Part shown: positions 7,008 to 10,242 of the stretch, piece by piece
Layout: the number at the start of each line of letters is the position of its first letter
Numbering within the stretch: position 1 is the stretch's first letter
Source of the DNA: DATFMH01 sp035267045
GTDB lineage: Bacteria > Bacteroidota > Rhodothermia > Balneolales > DATFMH01
Assembly: GCA_035267045.1 (NCBI GenBank)
Contig: DATFMH010000102.1
Span: forward strand, 1-10,242
Reading direction: 5' to 3'
Length of the DNA: 10,242 nt
The notes under the pieces: model-generated
Told to the model about the DNA's origin: nothing
What the model saw: only the letters and a program-made list of their open reading frames with translations
The model's database searches: none
Program-made: the position numbers and the translations under genes

Positions 7008-7280
7008 ATGTCATTAATCGAAAATATCGGAGAATCGATGACTGAAGGTTTTGGCGGTATTGTTGCAGGTATAGGTATAGTATTGGCTGCACCATTAATA
7101 GTTTCTTCACTACGTCCGGTCACTAAACAAGCTATTAAAGCAGGTATTTATGTATCCGATAAAATGAAAGAATTTACGGCTGAGACAGGTGAACAAATAT
7201 CTGACCTGGTAGCTGAGGCACAAGCTGAAATGAAAGAACCGGCCAAAAAATCAACAAAGAGTCAAGCTTCCAAAAATTAA
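7008..7280 (+). CDS. DUF5132-like small membrane protein (rightward cassette)
   Basis: A 90-residue protein with a Gly-rich hydrophobic segment (about residues 14-34, FGGIVAGIGIVLAAPLIVSS), then LRPVTKQAIKAG (35-46), an amphipathic helix ending TGEQISDLVAEAQAEM (60-75), and a Lys/Ser-rich tail (KKSTKSQASKN). It aligns without gaps to the leftward 66-residue protein from the Arg-Pro to the Glu-Met, so the two are paralogues. An ATG at 6996 is in frame four codons earlier, but GGAGAG (6998-7003), which overlaps that codon, is well placed as the ribosome site for the ATG at 7008, so I prefer 7008. It opens the three-gene rightward cassette, 33 bases before the HMA2-like gene. Its role is unknown; by context it may anchor or organise the metal transport complex. 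Confidence 0.85.
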   Translation: MSLIENIGESMTEGFGGIVAGIGIVLAAPLIVSSLRPVTKQAIKAGIYVSDKMKEFTAETGEQISDLVAEAQAEMKEPAKKSTKSQASKN

Positions 7281-7313
7281 ATAATATCATATGCTATACA
7301 TAATAAAATATTA

Positions 7314-7883
7314 ATGGTCCCCGAAATTGAACTTGTTCATTTTATTCCAGGACGTTTTAGATTAAAATCTGAAGGTTTTAAAGGAAAGGATAGTTTTGTT
7401 GAGTCAATCCTGTCGGTCAGCCACAAAATACCTGTGATAGAGAATATTGAATATAATTCGATAACAGGGAGTATTCTGATTACATACGACTATACCAGAA
7501 GATCCGAAATAATAAATCTGATGTGGCAAGCACGCCTGTTTGGTTATATGCCGAGAGATATAAATACCGATTTACTAACGGATGTTTTATGTGGGGAGAT
7601 ATCACCGGAGCAGCTGCTATCTGATAATAGATTGGTGACGACCTTAACTACCCTGGTTATTAAGGATTTGTGCGTAGTAGAAAATAAGACGGATTATATA
7701 AGAGAGATGACTACCCCCGCACTGTACTATATTGGCATGCGATCATTACTTTTGTCTACCATAAGTCCTGTCACTTTCTGGGTCGATTATATCTGGGTGG
7801 GATTCAGTACGCTTACGGCTTTGAATTCTATCAAAAGACCGGGTGTATCACTTAGTAATTTAAAATCATGGTCTAAAAATTAG
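7314..7883 (+). CDS. HMA2-like domain membrane protein (rightward cassette)
   Basis: A 189-residue protein with the same plan as the leftward HMA2-like protein: an N-terminal domain (about 4-85) with LVHFIPGRFRLK (7-18) and the strand TGSILITYDY (51-60), a linker, and two hydrophobic segments (about 135-151 and 153-170, with ALYYIGMRSLLL and FWVDYIWVGFSTLTALN). There is no CxxC in the N-terminal domain; the two cysteines (93 and 120) lie in the linker. The ferredoxin-like fold therefore cannot bind metal through the usual thiolates, and the Arg-rich strand suggests another ligand or a protein contact. It sits 33 bases after the DUF5132-like gene and 44 bases before the ATPase, so one operon is likely. 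No Shine-Dalgarno is visible at the ATG. Function inferred from context only. Confidence 0.85.
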   Translation: MVPEIELVHFIPGRFRLKSEGFKGKDSFVESILSVSHKIPVIENIEYNSITGSILITYDYTRRSEIINLMWQARLFGYMPRDINTDLLTDVLCGEISPEQLLSDNRLVTTLTTLVIKDLCVVENKTDYIREMTTPALYYIGMRSLLLSTISPVTFWVDYIWVGFSTLTALNSIKRPGVSLSNLKSWSKN

Positions 7884-7927
7884 TAAATGATCTATATATC
7901 TGCAAAATAAATAGGACATCAACCGTA

Positions 7928-10072
7928 ATGAAACCGATACAAAGCCATATTATCCATGAAATTGATAATCGTGTACGGTTTCGAATCCCGGTTTTAACAT
8001 CCAGCACCTCGCTTGCGGATCAATTGGAGAGTTTATTGAATCACACTGATGGGATTGAGTATGTCCGTTTGAATCTCGCCTGTTCTTCACTGATTATCAC
8101 ATTTAACCGGGTCGTTTGGTCGGTAGAGAAATTAAAATTATATCTGGAAGATCTGGAAGAAGACGAGTTACAGTCCGTTCCTATTCGGGAAAATCATTTA
8201 TACACCCCGGACGATACTGCACAAAACACTAATAAAGAACTTATTTACTCAGGATTAGCATTTTTAAGTGGTTGGTTCCTGGGCCCCGCCGTATTGCCAT
8301 TGACAGCTCTCTTCTTATACGCAGGTTCCAAGTCCATGTTCAAACGGGCATATACCATTTTAACGAGACAAAACACCCTGAATGTTGATGTATTGGATGC
8401 ATCTGCTACGGCGGTATTGACTCTGCAGGGTCAGTTACCTACAGCCGCCTTTATGGTTTGGTTCGTTAACCTGGCCGATTATATTCGTAATGCAACGGTA
8501 TCACATTCCCAAAAAGCCATCTCTGAAATGCTCGACTTCCAGGAGAAAAGGGCGTGGTTGGTCAATAAGGATTCCAGGAAACAGATACCCATCAATGAAG
8601 TAAAAAAAGGAGATACCCTCGTTGTTTATCCCGGCGAAATGGTACCGGTGGACGGTACCGTTTCATCCGGATTTGCGATGGCGGATCAACGGGCGCTCAC
8701 GGGAGAATCAAAACCGGTATCGAAGGAGAATGGAGATATAATCTATGCAGGTACTGTGGTAATAGAGGGTAAAGTTTATTTCACGGCAGAACATCTTTCA
8801 GAAGATACGGAAATGGCTAAAATTGTTCGATTGGTTCAAAAGGCACCTACGCATGATACCCGTGTACAAAATTATGCTACTAAATGGGCCAATAAACTGG
8901 TACCGTATAGTTTTTTGGGAGCGGGTGCATCGGTTGTATTGGAACAGGGTTTAAATCGGGCTGCATCCATACTTATCATAGACTATGGAACAGGGATCCG
9001 GATTGCTGCGCCTACTACAGTGCTGGCCACCATGACGAAAGCGGCTCACAATGGTATTCTTATAAAAGGTGGCAGGCATATTGAAATGCTGGCTGAAATA
9101 GATGCTGTGGTTCTGGATAAAACGGGAACACTTACTACGGGGATTCCGGTTATAAGGGAAATCGTATCCTATAAGAATGGGCAAATTCATTCTGTAGATG
9201 AAATATTGGCTTTGGCAGCGGCAGCAGAGCAACGTTTAAGACATCCCGCTGCTGAAGCTATTGTTTCTGAAGCAAAAAAAAGAGGACTAACTATTCCCGA
9301 TCGGAAGACCTCCGATTATATGATAGGCGGGGGGATAGAAGCGTCAGTCAATGGTTATAAAGTACATGTCGGAAGTAAAAAATACATGATCCAGAAGAAA
9401 ATTATGCTCCGGGCGAATGTTAAGCGGGATCTGTTAAATATTGAAGAAGAAATATTATCACCTTTGCTGGTTGCCTGCGACAATGAAATTATTGGGGTTT
9501 TAGGTCTTGAGGATCCCGTTCATCCCGAGGCAGTCCAAACCATTAAAAACTTGCGTTCTATCGGAATAATAGAGATCGTAATGTTGACAGGAGATCACAA
9601 GAATGTGGCCGGGAAAGTAGCTGATTCCCTGGGAATTAACCGGTATATCGCACAGGCGCAACCCGAGCATAAAATGAAAATCGTTAAACAACTTCAAAAA
9701 CAGGGATACAGGGTGGCGGTAGTGGGGGATGGCATAAATGATTCACCGGCTCTGGCTCAGGCTGATGTAGGAATAGCCGTTCACAATAGTACGGATGTGG
9801 CTAAAGAAATTGCCCATGTCGTATTGCATGATTCTGATCTCAATAAAATTTATAAGGCTATTATGATTTCCAGAGAAGGAATGCATTTAATTGAACAAAA
9901 CTGGAAATTGATTTCCTGGCCGAACACGCTGGCGCTCGTTTTGGTGTTTATGGGGCTAATAGGGCCGGTATTTTCAACAGTAATAAGTAATGGATCCGCT
10001 ATAGTAGCGGCTGTAAATTCACTACGCCCGATTTGGAATACGGACATGGATGTTATAGCAGGGCAACAATAG
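7928..10072 (+). CDS. P1B-type metal ATPase with N-terminal HMA2-like domain; FezB-like candidate
   Basis: A 714-residue P-type ATPase, a membrane pump driven by ATP. Residues about 5-80 form an HMA2-like domain (HEIDNRVRFRI at 10-20) without CxxC. Membrane segments are seen near 104-132, 155-186, 326-370 and 659-699. The actuator TGES is at 258-261, the phosphorylation site DKTGTLT at 397-403 (Asp397), the P1B-specific His-Pro at 439-440, TGD at 554-556 and the hinge GDGINDSPAL at 600-609. The membrane motif before the phosphorylation domain, normally CPC or SPC, reads Asp-Tyr-Gly-Thr (352-355) followed by GIRIAAPTT. The whole protein has only two cysteines (52 and 517). It therefore does not belong to the copper, zinc or cadmium groups. 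The HMA2 partners suggest a group-6-like ATPase such as FezB of ferrosomes, hence possibly iron. ATPase class certain; metal and organelle role inferred. Confidence 0.95.
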   Translation: MKPIQSHIIHEIDNRVRFRIPVLTSSTSLADQLESLLNHTDGIEYVRLNLACSSLIITFNRVVWSVEKLKLYLEDLEEDELQSVPIRENHLYTPDDTAQNTNKELIYSGLAFLSGWFLGPAVLPLTALFLYAGSKSMFKRAYTILTRQNTLNVDVLDASATAVLTLQGQLPTAAFMVWFVNLADYIRNATVSHSQKAISEMLDFQEKRAWLVNKDSRKQIPINEVKKGDTLVVYPGEMVPVDGTVSSGFAMADQRALTGESKPVSKENGDIIYAGTVVIEGKVYFTAEHLSEDTEMAKIVRLVQKAPTHDTRVQNYATKWANKLVPYSFLGAGASVVLEQGLNRAASILIIDYGTGIRIAAPTTVLATMTKAAHNGILIKGGRHIEMLAEIDAVVLDKTGTLTTGIPVIREIVSYKNGQIHSVDEILALAAAAEQRLRHPAAEAIVSEAKKRGLTIPDRKTSDYMIGGGIEASVNGYKVHVGSKKYMIQKKIMLRANVKRDLLNIEEEILSPLLVACDNEIIGVLGLEDPVHPEAVQTIKNLRSIGIIEIVMLTGDHKNVAGKVADSLGINRYIAQAQPEHKMKIVKQLQKQGYRVAVVGDGINDSPALAQADVGIAVHNSTDVAKEIAHVVLHDSDLNKIYKAIMISREGMHLIEQNWKLISWPNTLALVLVFMGLIGPVFSTVISNGSAIVAAVNSLRPIWNTDMDVIAGQQ

Positions 10073-10242
10073 CTCGTTCTGCCATTATTTCAACTGCTTT
10101 AACAACTATTGTCTTTAAAATCTCATTCGATTTAACATCATAATTCGCGGATTTATTCGCATCCGCTTTATTTTGCTCAACAGTATGCTCAATTTTCTCG
10201 AATACATTGTGTTGATGAAGATAGTCGAGTATTACATCCGTG
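10053..10242 (-). CDS. Hypothetical protein, C-terminal part (cut by right window edge)
   Basis: A leftward frame is open from the right edge to a TAA at 10055-10053, giving 62 residues of a C-terminus. The visible part is helical and charged (EKIEHTVEQNKADANKSA) and ends in an amphipathic helix (LKTIVVKAVEIMAERAIVALL). It overlaps the 3' end of the ATPase gene by 20 bases in a tail-to-tail arrangement, so no terminator separates them. I recognise no family. The coding-like composition (few rare residues, helical periodicity) supports a real gene. It could be another member of the metal system or an unrelated neighbour. Confidence 0.6.
   Translation of the reverse strand, partial: TDVILDYLHQHNVFEKIEHTVEQNKADANKSANYDVKSNEILKTIVVKAVEIMAERAIVALL

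Noticed and set aside
5880..10072. Classical copper or zinc/cadmium efflux operon
   Set aside because: There is no CPx motif, no CxxC in any HMA-like domain, and no adjacent CopZ-, CueR- or CadC-like gene within the window.

Overview
The window looks like chromosomal DNA from a Bacteroidota bacterium. The reasons are an outer-membrane TonB-dependent receptor with an N-terminal carboxypeptidase-regulatory-like domain, a lipoprotein with a Bacteroidota-style lipobox, AT-rich intergenic regions, and many genes with no clear Shine-Dalgarno sequence. I cannot name a genus.

Left part (1-3390). A leftward M28-type peptidase lipoprotein runs off the left edge. Diverging from it is a thiamine-uptake unit: a TPP riboswitch (about 780-859), a putative Shine-Dalgarno-sequestering hairpin, and a 797-residue TonB-dependent receptor closed by a strong intrinsic terminator. 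The receptor appears monocistronic; no inner-membrane thiamine transporter or kinase gene follows it.

Middle part (3390-5840). An AT-rich stretch holds a doubtful small membrane protein gene, an inverted repeat, and the apparent remnant of another small membrane protein gene. Then come msrA (leftward) and an aldo/keto reductase (rightward), which are ordinary housekeeping or stress genes.

Right part (5880-10242). This is the unusual region. Two divergent cassettes leave a shared 324-bp intergenic region. The leftward one encodes a DUF5132-like membrane protein and an HMA2-like membrane protein. The rightward one encodes paralogues of both in the same order, followed by a P1B-type ATPase. All three HMA2-like N-termini share an H-x-I-x-x-R-x-R-type motif and lack the CxxC of classical metal-binding domains. 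The ATPase lacks the CPx metal motif and has Asp-Tyr-Gly-Thr in its place. The combination resembles the fez clusters that build ferrosomes (iron-storing, membrane-bound organelles), where a group-6 P1B ATPase (FezB) is encoded with small membrane proteins. I infer an iron or other metal compartment or transport system; this is not proven from sequence. A further leftward gene, cut by the right edge, overlaps the ATPase 3' end and may or may not belong to the system.
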